Positions 33,266-41,930 are shown, counted from the stretch's first letter. The stretch is 64,000 bases of DNA from Chryseobacterium aahli (GCF_022699665.1 NZ_JALDNB010000002.1:801597-865596); one strand, 5' to 3'. Numbers and translations: made by a program. Notes: generated by a model from the letters alone, not told the origin.

Positions 33266-34507
33266 CTACAAAATCATGACCGCTCCAACGGTAGAATTAC
33301 TTGTTTCGTCAATCAAAATTGCATTTCCTGTTGATTTGCTGTCTTCAAAACTGTCAAAAACTAGAGGTGAAGAAGTTTTCAAGCGCAATTTAACCACCTC
33401 ATTCAGTTTAATGCTTCCTATTATTTCTGTCTTTTCTAAAGTGTTGACATCAATTTTATATTCAATTTCTTTAATAATCGCTTTCAATGTTTTGCTTTTA
33501 TGCTGAATAAAATATTTATTTCCTTCATTCAATTCTTTTTTATCGAGCCAGCAAACGATCGCTTCCAATTCATTTTCAACTTTGGGCTGACGATCAGTTT
33601 TCACTATAAAATCACCACGGCTGATGTCGATATCATCCTCAATATGCAAAACTGCAGGCTGATTGGTAAATACAAAATCGACCTCTTTTCCGCCGGTTTC
33701 AATTTTTGATATTCTGGTCTGAATATTTTGTGGAAGAACAGTTATTTCATCCCCTTTTGTGTAAACTCCCGAAATTACCTCTCCGGCATACCCTCGGTAG
33801 TCATGCAGATCATCAGTCTGCGGACGAATGACATACTGTACCTGAAATCTCGGATTCTCTGAATCTTTATTTTCATTAATTTCCACATTTTCAAGAAAAT
33901 CTAAAAGTGCAGCACCTTGATACCATTGCATTCTTTGTGATTTTTCAACAATATTATCTCCATAAAAAGCTGAAATCGGGAAATATTCGACATTCTCCAA
34001 ACCTAATTTTTTAGCTACCGAGTCATATTGTGTTTTGATATTATTATAAATATCTTCAGAATAATCAACCAAATCCATTTTATTGATGGCAACTACAACA
34101 TTTTTCATTTTTAATAATGAAGCAATGATTGAATGTCGTCTGGTCTGCTCGATAACACCTTGCCTTGCATCAATCAAAATTATGATCAATTGTGAATTTG
34201 ATGCTCCGGTAATCATATTTCTGGTATACTGAATATGTCCTGGTGCATCTGCTATAATGAATTTCCTTTTCGGTGTCGAAAAATAACGGTAGGCCACATC
34301 AATGGTAATCCCCTGTTCTCTTTCAGCTCTCAGGCCGTCGGTGAGAATAGCCAGATCAATTCCGTTCTCATTCTTGTTTTTTGATTGTTTTTCTAAAGCT
34401 TCAAGCTGATCAATTAGTATATTTTTACTGTCATAAAGAAGTCTTCCGATCAGCGTGCTTTTTCCGTCGTCTACACTTCCTGCAGTGATAAATCTTAATA
34501 TGTCCAC
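33266..34507 (-). CDS. cysN: Sulfate adenylyltransferase subunit 1 (GTPase)
   Basis: 413 residues, EF-Tu-like GTPase: P-loop GSVDDGKSTLIGRLLYD near residue 10, switch DAPGHIQYTRNM, NKMD guanine motif, and REQGITIDVAYRYF. With CysD it makes adenosine 5'-phosphosulfate from ATP and sulfate. No APS kinase domain is fused (the protein stops at 413), consistent with the APS-type reductase upstream. Confidence 0.95.
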   Translation of the reverse strand: MDILRFITAGSVDDGKSTLIGRLLYDSKNILIDQLEALEKQSKNKNENGIDLAILTDGLRAEREQGITIDVAYRYFSTPKRKFIIADAPGHIQYTRNMITGASNSQLIIILIDARQGVIEQTRRHSIIASLLKMKNVVVAINKMDLVDYSEDIYNNIKTQYDSVAKKLGLENVEYFPISAFYGDNIVEKSQRMQWYQGAALLDFLENVEINENKDSENPRFQVQYVIRPQTDDLHDYRGYAGEVISGVYTKGDEITVLPQNIQTRISKIETGGKEVDFVFTNQPAVLHIEDDIDISRGDFIVKTDRQPKVENELEAIVCWLDKKELNEGNKYFIQHKSKTLKAIIKEIEYKIDVNTLEKTEIIGSIKLNEVVKLRLKTSSPLVFDSFEDSKSTGNAILIDETSNSTVGAVMIL

Positions 34508-34548
34508 GTGTAATTTAGTTATAAGTGATAAATGATGAATTTTTTAAA

Positions 34549-34583
34549 AGCTTGTTGCTTACTGCCTTTAGCTTATTGCTTAA
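34549..34583 (-). repeat. Heptad array (unit TGCTTAN) over the cysD stop codon
   Basis: Five 7-nt units on the plus strand from 34549 to 34583 include the cysD stop (34580-34582) and fill half of the cysD-cysN gap. A shorter array of similar period (GTTATAA, GTGATAA, ATGATGA) precedes it at about 34518-34538. Confidence 0.6.
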
Positions 34584-35488
34584 AAATATCCTCCTTTCTT
34601 TCGGTCTTCCATGGCGGCTTCCGTTACCTTATCATCGATTCGGGTTTCACCACGTTCAGAAATTTTAGAAGCAGTAATTTCTCTCACCACATCATCCAAA
34701 GTTTCGGCAGAACTTTCTACTGCAGCGGTACAGGTCATATCGCCAACCGTTCTGTAACGCACTTTTTTATTAACAATCGTATCATTTTCATCAATCTGAA
34801 TAAAATCTGAAACAGCTATTAACTGCCCGTCAAACTCAATGACATCCCGTTGATGAGCAAAATAAATCGGCGGAAGCTGAATGTTTTCTTTTTTAATATA
34901 ATTCCAGACATCAAGCTCCGTCCAATTGGATATAGGGAAAACTCTTACATTTTCACCTTTATTGATTCTTCCGTTATAGATATTCCACAATTCGGGACGC
35001 TGAAGTTTAGGATCCCATTGTCCGAATTCATCCCGAACAGAGAAAAAGCGTTCTTTCGCTCTCGCCTTTTCCTCATCCCTTCTTGCTCCGCCAATACATG
35101 CATCAAAATGAAACTCTTCTATGGTATCTAATAAAGTATGGGTCTGTAACCAATTCCTTGAAGCAAACTTTCCTTTTGGTTCTGTTAAATTTTTAGCTTT
35201 AATGGTATCTTCCACTTTTCTTACAATCAATTCTGCATCAATATTTTCTGCTAAATAATCTCTGAACTGCAGAGCTTCCGGAAAATTGTGTCCGGTATCA
35301 ATATGAACCAACGGAAAAGGAATTTTCATAGGAGCAAAAGCCTTTTTTGCCAGATGAACTAAAGTAATAGAATCTTTTCCGCCACTGAAAAGTAACGCTG
35401 GTTTTTCAAACTGGGCTGCAATTTCACGCATGATGTAAATGCTTTCTGCTTCCAGCTGTTCGAGATAATCTAATGTATATGCACTCAT
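34580..35488 (-). CDS. cysD: Sulfate adenylyltransferase subunit 2
   Basis: 302 residues from the ATG at 35488 (MSAYTLDYLEQLEAESIYIMRE). A longer open frame to 35581 adds 31 basic residues that overlap cysH and do not look like CysD. PP-loop SGGKDSITLVHL is near residue 35; FDACIGGARRDEEKARAKERFFSVRD and the C-terminal RKKGGYF are typical. It transfers AMP to sulfate together with CysN. Confidence 0.95.
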   Translation of the reverse strand: MSAYTLDYLEQLEAESIYIMREIAAQFEKPALLFSGGKDSITLVHLAKKAFAPMKIPFPLVHIDTGHNFPEALQFRDYLAENIDAELIVRKVEDTIKAKNLTEPKGKFASRNWLQTHTLLDTIEEFHFDACIGGARRDEEKARAKERFFSVRDEFGQWDPKLQRPELWNIYNGRINKGENVRVFPISNWTELDVWNYIKKENIQLPPIYFAHQRDVIEFDGQLIAVSDFIQIDENDTIVNKKVRYRTVGDMTCTAAVESSAETLDDVVREITASKISERGETRIDDKVTEAAMEDRKKGGYF

Positions 35489-35510
35489 TCTTAATTGAGA
35501 TTTTTTGTTA

Positions 35511-36200
35511 CTATGTATGCAGACCGCATTCTTTTTGTGAACTTTCCCACCACCAACGTCCGGCTCGCGGGTTTTCGCCATCTTCGATAGCTCTAGTACA
35601 AGGTTGACAACCTACACTGATAAAACCTTTTTTATGAAGAGACAGTTCCTGAACTTTATTTTGTTCTAAATAATTTAAAACATCCTGATAAGCCCAATTG
35701 ATTAATGGATTGTATTTGTACAGATTTCTTTCCTCATCCCACTCCAGAACCGACATATTTTCACGGTTTTCAGATTGTTCTGCACGAAGTCCGGTAATCC
35801 AGACTTTGGCATTTTCCAAAGCGCGATTCAAAGGTTTTACTTTTCTGATAAAACAGCATTCTTTTCTGTTTTCTACTGAATGATAAAAAGCATTTACCCC
35901 TTTTTCCATCATATATTTTTCAACATCAGAAGATTCGGGAAAGTAAACTTCGGTTTTTTTTTGATAGCGTGAATTATTTTTTGAAAGCAAATCGTAATGC
36001 TCATAGAAGAGCCTTCCGGTATCTAAAGTAAAAATTTTTATCGGTAAATTATTTTTGAAAATAGCGTCTGTAATTACCTGATCTTCCTGACCAAGCGACG
36101 TGGAGAAAACAATTCCTTCGGAGATCTTTGATGAAATGAATTGTAATCCATCTTCCAAAGTAAGTTGCTGTAAAGTTTCGATATCCTCTTTTGAAAACAT
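35511..36200 (-). CDS. cysH: Assimilatory adenylyl-sulfate (APS) reductase, CysH family
   Basis: 229 residues from the ATG at 36200; a GTG at 36221 is the alternative start. PAPS/APS reductase fold: VFSTSLGQEDQVI, IFTLDTGRLF. Cys pairs at 115/116 (ECCFIRKVKPL) and 198/201 (GCQPCTRA) are the [4Fe-4S] ligands of APS-type reductases, and the catalytic Cys225 lies in KECGLH. This agrees with the lack of APS kinase here. It gives sulfite and AMP. Sulfite reductase genes are not in the window. Confidence 0.93.
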   Translation of the reverse strand: MFSKEDIETLQQLTLEDGLQFISSKISEGIVFSTSLGQEDQVITDAIFKNNLPIKIFTLDTGRLFYEHYDLLSKNNSRYQKKTEVYFPESSDVEKYMMEKGVNAFYHSVENRKECCFIRKVKPLNRALENAKVWITGLRAEQSENRENMSVLEWDEERNLYKYNPLINWAYQDVLNYLEQNKVQELSLHKKGFISVGCQPCTRAIEDGENPRAGRWWWESSQKECGLHT

Positions 36201-36231
36201 AATTTTCTGTTTGATACCCACAAATATCTAA

Positions 36232-36259
36232 CAAAAATATTATCCTACCAAATAAGTAG
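36232..36259 (-). promoter_or_regulatory. cysH promoter with CTAC-N7-GTAG operator candidate
   Basis: -7 box TATTTTTG on the minus strand (36239-36232). Inverted repeat CTAC-N7-GTAG at 36245-36259 begins 5 nt upstream of it. The adjacent Rrf2 regulator gene makes a repressor site of that family plausible. Confidence 0.45.
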
Positions 36260-36286
36260 ACTTTTAAAATTTAAATTTAAACGGAT

Positions 36287-36694
36287 TTAATCAATTAAAT
36301 CTAAAAGTGTTTTTTCCTCCAAAATTTTTAACGAAGCATCCCTTACCTCAATCAAAACATCGTGTAAACTACAATGATCTTCATTACAGTTCTCACATTT
36401 TTCGTAAAAATTGAGACTCACACACGGAAGCATCGCAATGGGGCCATTCACAAGACGGATAATCTTTGCTAAATTTACTTTTTCCGGACTTTCTTTGAGG
36501 AAATAGCCACCGCCTTTGCCTTTTTTACTGTCGAGAATCTCAGATTTTTTCAGCTCTAATAAAATATTTTCAAGGAATTTTAAAGGAATTTTTTTGTACT
36601 CCGCAATTTCGGAAATCAGAACCGGACCTTCATTTCTTTTTTCTACAAGATATGAAAGTGCCTTAAAAGCATATTGAGATTTTTTTGACAACAT
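36287..36694 (-). CDS. Rrf2-family transcriptional regulator
   Basis: 135 residues. N-terminal winged helix (MLSKKSQYAFKALSYLVEK, ISEIAEYKKIPLKFLENILLEL) with the GKGGGYFL wing. Four cysteines at 91, 100, 103 and 108 are spaced somewhat like the IscR Fe-S ligands. Position upstream of cysH-cysD-cysN-tauE suggests control of sulfate assimilation, perhaps sensing Fe-S or cysteine state. Start fixed by the -7 box at 36709-36702, only about 8 nt upstream, so the mRNA may be leaderless. Confidence 0.88.
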   Translation of the reverse strand: MLSKKSQYAFKALSYLVEKRNEGPVLISEIAEYKKIPLKFLENILLELKKSEILDSKKGKGGGYFLKESPEKVNLAKIIRLVNGPIAMLPCVSLNFYEKCENCNEDHCSLHDVLIEVRDASLKILEEKTLLDLID

Positions 36695-36701
36695 TGTAGA
36701 A

Positions 36702-36709
36702 CAAAAGTA
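36702..36709 (-). promoter_or_regulatory. -7 box of the Rrf2 gene
   Basis: TACTTTTG on the minus strand, exact TAnnTTTG. The predicted transcript start nearly coincides with the ATG. Confidence 0.45.
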
Positions 36710-36733
36710 AGAAAATAGTTTGATATCTAATTA

Positions 36734-36768
36734 CTAGGTTCGAAGTTAGGAGATGGAAGTAGGAACTC
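36734..36768 (+). repeat. Heptad array (GGAAGTT-like) between rrf2 and the DUF4268 gene
   Basis: Five degenerate 7-nt units, 36734-36768, of the same GGAAGTT type as the array at 40086. It lies in the intergenic region between divergent genes. Confidence 0.5.
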
Positions 36769-36828
36769 ATTTAGTGTACCAAGCAAGACGCTTCCCTCTT
36801 TCGACTAAATTTCCCTAAATTTGTTTCT

Positions 36829-37257
36829 ATGTTCAGTAAACAAGAAGCACAGCAATTAAAAAAAGAATTTTGGACGGCATTCGGAAAGTCGTTTCCGAGA
36901 AAATGGATTTTGTATGATACAAAAGTGAAAGATTTCTCATTCAAATTTAATGCTGACAACAAAAAAGCAGAAGTTTCTTTAGACATCGAAATGAAAGATG
37001 AAGTCTACCGAGATGCCTATTATAATAAGATTTGGTCGCTTGAAGATATTCTGAAAGATTTCATAGGAGATTTTCACAAAGAAGAATTCTATACTTTGGA
37101 AAACGGTAAGGTCATCAGCAGAATTTGGATAGAAAAAGACGGAGTTTCTGTGCTTAATAAAAATACCTGGCAGCAGATTTTCGAGTTTTTCGTGGAAAAA
37201 ATGGATGGTTTTGAAAGGTTTTATTATGAGTATGAAGATTTTATAAAAGATGTTTAG
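36829..37257 (+). CDS. DUF4268-domain protein
   Basis: 142 residues matching DUF4268: KKEFWTAFGKSFPRKWILYD, DIEMKDEVYRDAYYNKIW, RIWIEKDGVSVLNKNTWQ and FFVEKMDGFERFYYEY. Function unknown; in other proteins this domain accompanies restriction-like endonuclease domains, but here it is alone. A TAAATTTG -7 box ends 5 nt before the ATG, so the message may be leaderless. Confidence 0.82.
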   Translation: MFSKQEAQQLKKEFWTAFGKSFPRKWILYDTKVKDFSFKFNADNKKAEVSLDIEMKDEVYRDAYYNKIWSLEDILKDFIGDFHKEEFYTLENGKVISRIWIEKDGVSVLNKNTWQQIFEFFVEKMDGFERFYYEYEDFIKDV

Positions 37258-37259
37258 AT

Positions 37260-37709
37260 ATGAAAATATTACTGCTATTCATGTTATCATTAATTTCTTT
37301 TCAATCTCTTTATGCCCAGGGAGATTGTATGACACCTTTTATTTATTCAGGAAAAATTAAAATAAAAGAATTTGAGATCGGAAAAATATATCTTCCTTCA
37401 ACAGCTTTTCTAAGTGGAATTGTGAAGTTTAATGAGTTTGGTGGATTTAGAACAGTTGAACCAACTTCTGATGAGTTTTTTTTAAAAACAAGCACCAATC
37501 TGAGTTCGCATTTTTGTGGAGAACCTCAAGAAATTATTGATGAATTTTTTAGTCAGGTAAAAAGTTATCCAATTAGAATTACTGAAAAAGTAAGAAATAA
37601 TGATGGAAAATATAGAACATTAGAATTTGAAATCCCTACAAAAAATATAAAGTTTAGAGTAAACCAAGATAATATTATTGAAATAATTCTTCAGGAATAT
37701 AACTTGTAA
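37260..37709 (+). CDS. Small exported protein of unknown function
   Basis: Not recognised. 149 residues with a signal peptide (1-19, LYAQ) and a short beta-rich domain containing two cysteines (GDCMTPF and SHFCGEPQE) that could form a disulfide. It follows the DUF4268 gene by 2 nt, so they are probably cotranscribed. Confidence 0.6.
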   Translation: MKILLLFMLSLISFQSLYAQGDCMTPFIYSGKIKIKEFEIGKIYLPSTAFLSGIVKFNEFGGFRTVEPTSDEFFLKTSTNLSSHFCGEPQEIIDEFFSQVKSYPIRITEKVRNNDGKYRTLEFEIPTKNIKFRVNQDNIIEIILQEYNL

Positions 37710-37853
37710 TTTAAACTATATAAAAAACTTATTCTAAATATTTATTTTAAAGTTTTTTGTATTTTAGTCTAAAATTAAATATCAGCTATCAGTGAATTTC
37801 ACAAAAGAAACTGATTTTTTAAACCAAAATTAAATCACAAAATTTTAAATACA

Positions 37854-38672
37854 ATGGAAGACAATTCGTTTATTTTCACAGACGGAACCGACCCCAAAAT
37901 GATTGAAGCGTATAAAAAAGCGCAGGAAACTTTTAAATATTTCTGGAGAGAACAATCTTGGGAACACAGAAGAATCATTCCGGGACTGAATCTGGCTTGC
38001 GTAAAAGCTGCATTCTCACAAGATGATCCCGAGACCGGTGAAAATATAGTTGAACACATGTGGATCAATGACATTGATTTTGACGGTGATCATGTAAAAG
38101 GATACCTCATCAATGAGCCGAACGAGCTGACCAACATACAACCCGGCGATTATTTTGAAATTCCATTAAACGAAATCAGCGACTGGCTTTTTGCAATGAC
38201 ACAGCCAGAGAAAAAATCAAAACTTTCTAAATTATTCTCGTCATCTTCTACTCCACTTCCAAAAGCTTATGGTGGATTTACCATTCAGAAAATGCGTGCA
38301 GATATGTCACCCTCTGAAAGAAAAGAACATGATGATGCTTGGCAGCTCGATTTCGGAGATTTTAATGAAATAGAAGTAGTGTACGAACAAAAAGAAAAGC
38401 CTGAAAATCTGATCGAACACCCGATGAGCAGAAATATGAAAGAAGATTTTGTAAAATTTCTAAATGAATATCCTGCAGAACTCACCAATATTGATGATAA
38501 CGGATTTACACTTCTTCACAGAGAAACCATCGCTGGAAACCTAAGTTCAGTAGAAGTTATTTTGGAATCCGGAGGCGAAAAAAACATCAAAAATAATCAT
38601 GGGAAAACGCCTTTAGATTATGCTAAGCAGCTGAATTGGGAGCATTTGATTCCGGTTTTGGAAAACAATTAA
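37854..38672 (+). CDS. DUF2314 protein with C-terminal ankyrin repeats
   Basis: 272 residues. N-terminal DUF2314 (about 8-122: FWREQSWEHRRIIPGLNLACVK, VEHMWINDI, IQPGDYFEIPLNEISDWLF). Residues about 205-272 hold two ankyrin repeats (DDNGFTLLHRETIAGNLSSV and NHGKTPLDYAKQLNWEHLIP). Such soluble proteins are frequent among bacterial immunity-type orphans, but no toxin gene is adjacent. Followed 20 nt later by the broken YwqG gene. Confidence 0.82.
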   Translation: MEDNSFIFTDGTDPKMIEAYKKAQETFKYFWREQSWEHRRIIPGLNLACVKAAFSQDDPETGENIVEHMWINDIDFDGDHVKGYLINEPNELTNIQPGDYFEIPLNEISDWLFAMTQPEKKSKLSKLFSSSSTPLPKAYGGFTIQKMRADMSPSERKEHDDAWQLDFGDFNEIEVVYEQKEKPENLIEHPMSRNMKEDFVKFLNEYPAELTNIDDNGFTLLHRETIAGNLSSVEVILESGGEKNIKNNHGKTPLDYAKQLNWEHLIPVLENN

Positions 38673-38692
38673 TCATATTTTAAAAATACGGA

Positions 38693-39444
38693 ATGATACC
38701 AGAATTTCTAAATGAGTTTAAAGCTCAGCTTGAAAAATACAAACTTGAGACAATTAAAATCGTTGCAACGCCTCTTAAAAATGAAGAATCACTTCCAATA
38801 CACAGCAGTAAATTTTTAGGAAGACCTTATTTACCAATTGGGATGGAATATCCTAAAGACAAAGAAAATAAACCGATGGTTCTTTGGGCACAAATCAATT
38901 TTTCAGACATTCCAATTCTTGAAGGTTATCCAAAACATGGTATTTTGCAGTTTTTTTATCTGCAGAATGGTTTGATATGGATGATTACAAGGTTATCTTC
39001 CATGAAAATATTACTGAAGAATTTCAAACAGACTTTTCATTTTTAACAGAAGATATGTATGAAGAGTCTCCTATATATTGTGAGCATAAATTAAGTTTCA
39101 GTAAAGAAATTGAATACGGAAGTTCTGAAGATTTTAGATTTGACATGACTTTTAATGGTAAAGATTATTGGGATTTTCACGAAACTCTCACAAAAGATCA
39201 AAAAAACGAAATAGAAAAAATTATTGACGGAACTGATCATAAAGTAGGCGGCTATGCATACTTTACTCAAGCTGATATTAGAGATTACAACAAAGAGCTT
39301 AAACAAGATTTATTGTTATTACAAATTGATACTGATGAAGAGATTATGTTTGGAGATTCAGGGGTTGCCAACTTTTTTATTCATCCCGAAGATCTAAAAA
39401 ATAAACGTTTTGAAAAAGCTTGGTTTAATTGGGATTGTTGCTGA
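38693..39444 (+). pseudogene. YwqG/DUF1963-family protein, interrupted by a frameshift in a T7 run
   Basis: Two overlapping frames together make one YwqG-type protein. The first (from ATG 38693) is intact through HGILQFF. The second gives SAEWFDMDDYKVIFHENITEE to the stop at 39444, including VGGYAYFTQADIR and the conserved FGDSGVANFFIHPEDL. The shift falls in TTTTTTT at 38951-38957; one extra T would restore a product of about 250 residues. It may be a true mutation, phase variation or a sequencing error. Family function is unknown. Confidence 0.8.
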
Positions 39445-39465
39445 AAAATCAATTTTCAAATGTTT

Positions 39466-39481
39466 TTTACCAAATGACAAA
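39466..39481 (+). promoter_or_regulatory. Putative Crp/Fnr-type operator upstream of the regulator gene
   Basis: TTTACCAAATGACAAA, 33 nt before the ATG. It resembles the perfect palindrome TTTGCCAAATGGCAAA upstream of the SDR gene (40201-40216) at 14 of 16 positions. Confidence 0.5.
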
Positions 39482-39514
39482 TCCAACAAAAATTGATTTA
39501 CCTAAATTGCACCC

Positions 39515-40087
39515 ATGAAAGAACTGTTTGATTTTATTTTGAGATTCGGGAACCTTAATCAGCAGCAAATTGATTTTATCACCAGTAAAGCAACAGAAAT
39601 TACCATTTTAAAAGATGAGTATTTCTCGGAAGCTGGGAAAATTGCTAAACAGGTTGGTTTCATTCATGAAGGGATTCTTCGGGTTTGCTACTACGACAAC
39701 AAAGGAGAAGAAATCACGAAATATTTTATCGAAGAAAATAATCTGGTTGTAGATCTTGAAAGTTTTGATAACGAACTTCCATCAGTTGCTTATGTACAAG
39801 CTATCACAGATTGCAAACTCATTGTTTTTCAGAGGAAAGACTGGTTCGAACTTTTACAGACGATTGTGGGTTTTGATGCAATTGTTGGTAAAATGATTTC
39901 AAGAGCATTGATGCAAAAAGTGGAAAGAAGAAGTCCGCTGGTTTCTGAAGATGCGAAAACACGTTATCTCAAGTTTTTAGAAATTTACCCGAATGTCGTC
40001 AACCGCATTCCGCTTTCTTATATTGCTTCTTATTTGGGGATTACTCAGTCTTCTTTAAGCAGAATCAGGAAGAGTATCAGTTTGTAG
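39515..40087 (+). CDS. Crp/Fnr-family transcriptional regulator
   Basis: 190 residues. N-terminal cyclic-nucleotide-binding-like barrel (about 20-125, EYFSEAGKIAKQVGFIHEGILRV) and a C-terminal helix-turn-helix (IPLSYIASYLGITQSSLSRIRK). No Fnr-type cysteine cluster is visible, and the canonical cAMP-binding arginine pattern is not obvious. Short regulators of this kind are numerous in flavobacteria. A similar palindrome upstream of this gene and of the next one suggests autoregulation and control of the SDR gene. The stop codon begins a heptad array. Confidence 0.88.
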   Translation: MKELFDFILRFGNLNQQQIDFITSKATEITILKDEYFSEAGKIAKQVGFIHEGILRVCYYDNKGEEITKYFIEENNLVVDLESFDNELPSVAYVQAITDCKLIVFQRKDWFELLQTIVGFDAIVGKMISRALMQKVERRSPLVSEDAKTRYLKFLEIYPNVVNRIPLSYIASYLGITQSSLSRIRKSISL

Positions 40088-40120
40088 AAGCTGGAAGTTG
40101 GATGCTCGAGGCCGGAAGTT
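40086..40120 (+). repeat. Heptad array (GGAAGTT) starting at the Crp-gene stop codon
   Basis: Five 7-nt units from 40086 to 40120; the first overlaps the TAG stop at 40085-40087. Confidence 0.6.
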
Positions 40121-40200
40121 TATAGATTCACTGTTTAATTTTTGTTTTTAAACATTAAATTTAATATCAAACCTTCATCTTTTAATCATAAAAAACGCTT

Positions 40201-40216
40201 TTTGCCAAATGGCAAA
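40201..40216 (+). promoter_or_regulatory. Palindromic operator TTTGCCA-AA-TGGCAAA upstream of the SDR gene
   Basis: Perfect 7-bp inverted repeat with a 2-nt centre, 57 nt before the SDR ATG. It is related to the site upstream of the Crp/Fnr gene. Confidence 0.55.
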
Positions 40217-40272
40217 TGATATCATTCTAAAACTTGGCAACTTTGTACTGTTCAAATTATAAAAATCAAAAA

Positions 40273-41010
40273 ATGAATACAGTATTAATTACAGGAGCCA
40301 ACAGAAGTATCGGCCTTGAAACCGCAAAACAGCTTTCAAAAGAAGGATTATTTGTTTATCTCGGAAGCCGTGATCTTGCAAAAGGTGAAGCTACCGTACA
40401 GGAACTTTCAGCGCAAGGATTTCAAAATATTAAAGCAATTGAAATTGACGTTACCAATCCGGAATCAATTTCTGCAGCAAAAAACATTGTAGAAAAAGAG
40501 CAGGGAAAATTGGATATTCTTATCAACAATGCAGGAATTCTGGGTGTAAATCCTCAAACTGCGACAGAAACAGCTGTGGATGATATTAAGAAAGTGTTTG
40601 AAACCAATTTCTTTGGGGTCATCAATGTTACTCAGGCTTTTTTAGACTTGTTAAAAAAATCTGATAGTCCGAGAATCAGTAACATTACTTCAGGATTGGG
40701 TTCATCAACCTTGCACAGCGATCCAAATTGGAAATATTATCAAGTAAAAACGGCCGCTTACGGTCCTTCAAAAACTGCTTTGAACGCTTACACCATCGTG
40801 TTGGCTTACGAACTGAAAGATTTACCTTTCAAAGTAAATGTGATCGATCCGGGGTATACTGCTACAGATTTCAATCACCACAGCGGTCCGGGTTCTATAG
40901 AAAGCGCAGCAAATTTTATCATCAAACACACATTGACAGACGATAATGCACTTACGGGACAGTTTTTCAGCAATGATATTGAGGATGAAACGGGAATCAG
41001 TCCGTGGTAG
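40273..41010 (+). CDS. Short-chain dehydrogenase/reductase (SDR)
   Basis: 245 residues from the ATG at 40273 (MNTVLITGANRSIGLE); an upstream TTG would add 13 unrelated residues. Cofactor loop TGANRSIG, NNAGIL motif, catalytic Ser in ITSGLGS and Tyr/Lys in YGPSKTALN, and VIDPGYTATDFN. Classical NADP(H)-type SDR related to carbonyl reductases; substrate unknown. Transcription may be controlled by the adjacent Crp/Fnr protein. A terminator follows. Confidence 0.9.
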   Translation: MNTVLITGANRSIGLETAKQLSKEGLFVYLGSRDLAKGEATVQELSAQGFQNIKAIEIDVTNPESISAAKNIVEKEQGKLDILINNAGILGVNPQTATETAVDDIKKVFETNFFGVINVTQAFLDLLKKSDSPRISNITSGLGSSTLHSDPNWKYYQVKTAAYGPSKTALNAYTIVLAYELKDLPFKVNVIDPGYTATDFNHHSGPGSIESAANFIIKHTLTDDNALTGQFFSNDIEDETGISPW

Positions 41011-41057
41011 ATTTTCTGGTACAATGTATCAAAGTATAATGTACTTTAGTAATAATG

Positions 41058-41085
41058 AAGAGAGACTTTTGGGTTTCTCTTTTTT
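41058..41085 (+). terminator. Terminator after the SDR gene
   Basis: 9-bp stem AAGAGAGAC/GTTTCTCTT (one G-U) with a 6-nt loop, followed by T6. Confidence 0.65.
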
Positions 41086-41171
41086 ATTTTCAGCAATATT
41101 GTTAGATTTGATCATTATTCAGAATTAAAAATTACATCTCATATCTGAAGATTTGCTTCAAAAAACATACA

Positions 41172-41930
41172 ATGACCAACGGCATCTATTATAAACAAAT
41201 CAAACCAGATGAGTCACTTTCAGACTTTGTGGAAAGTTTTTGGGTGCTGCACAATGATTCAGAAAATGATAAAGAAACGGTCGGATTACCGGATGGACGC
41301 ATAGACTTATTTCTTATACAATCAGATACAGAACCTTTCAGAATCGTGCTTCTTGGTTTAGGTACACAATATCATGATGAAGGTTTAATACCTGCGAAAA
41401 GTCTGAGATTTGCAGTGAGTTTTAAACTGCTTGCAGTAGAATATGTCTTTCATGAAACCATTTCAGATATTGTTGATAAGGGAAAAATATTATCAAATGA
41501 TTTTTGGGACTTTAATCTTCAAGATCTCAACAATTTTGAAAGCTTTTGCGAAAAGGCATCACACAAAATAAGATCTCGCATCCCAAAAGAAATTGACCTT
41601 CGCAAAAAGAAATTATTTGACCTCATCTACAACACGCACGGTTCTATTACTGTAAAAGATCTTTCCGAAAAAGTTGGCTGGAGCAGTCGACAGATGAACC
41701 GGTATTTTAGTCACCAATTTGGTATTTCTTTAAAATCATTTTGCAACATCCTACGTTTTCGGGCTTCATTGGAACATATTGCGCAGGGAAAACTTTTTCC
41801 GGAGCTTAATTTTACAGATCAAACCCATTTTATCAAAGAAATAAAAAAGTTTTCCGGGGTAGTTCCCAAAGAACTTTTTAAAAATAAAAACGACCGATTT
41901 ATACTATTATCTTCCTTCAAGACAGAATAA
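41172..41930 (+). CDS. AraC-family regulator (DUF6597-type N-terminus)
   Basis: 252 residues. The N-terminal sensor domain resembles DUF6597 (KQIKPDESLSDFVESFWVLH, GLPDGRIDLFL). The C-terminal AraC DNA-binding domain has SITVKDLSEKVGWSSRQMNRYF and FTDQTHFIKEIKKFSGVVPKEL. It lies 28 nt upstream of the TetX-like monooxygenase gene on the same strand and probably regulates it. Confidence 0.88.
   Translation: MTNGIYYKQIKPDESLSDFVESFWVLHNDSENDKETVGLPDGRIDLFLIQSDTEPFRIVLLGLGTQYHDEGLIPAKSLRFAVSFKLLAVEYVFHETISDIVDKGKILSNDFWDFNLQDLNNFESFCEKASHKIRSRIPKEIDLRKKKLFDLIYNTHGSITVKDLSEKVGWSSRQMNRYFSHQFGISLKSFCNILRFRASLEHIAQGKLFPELNFTDQTHFIKEIKKFSGVVPKELFKNKNDRFILLSSFKTE

Noticed and set aside
35489..35581. 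Longer N-terminus for cysD
   Set aside because: It would overlap cysH by 71 nt and adds a basic sequence foreign to CysD; the ATG at 35488 gives the family N-terminus.
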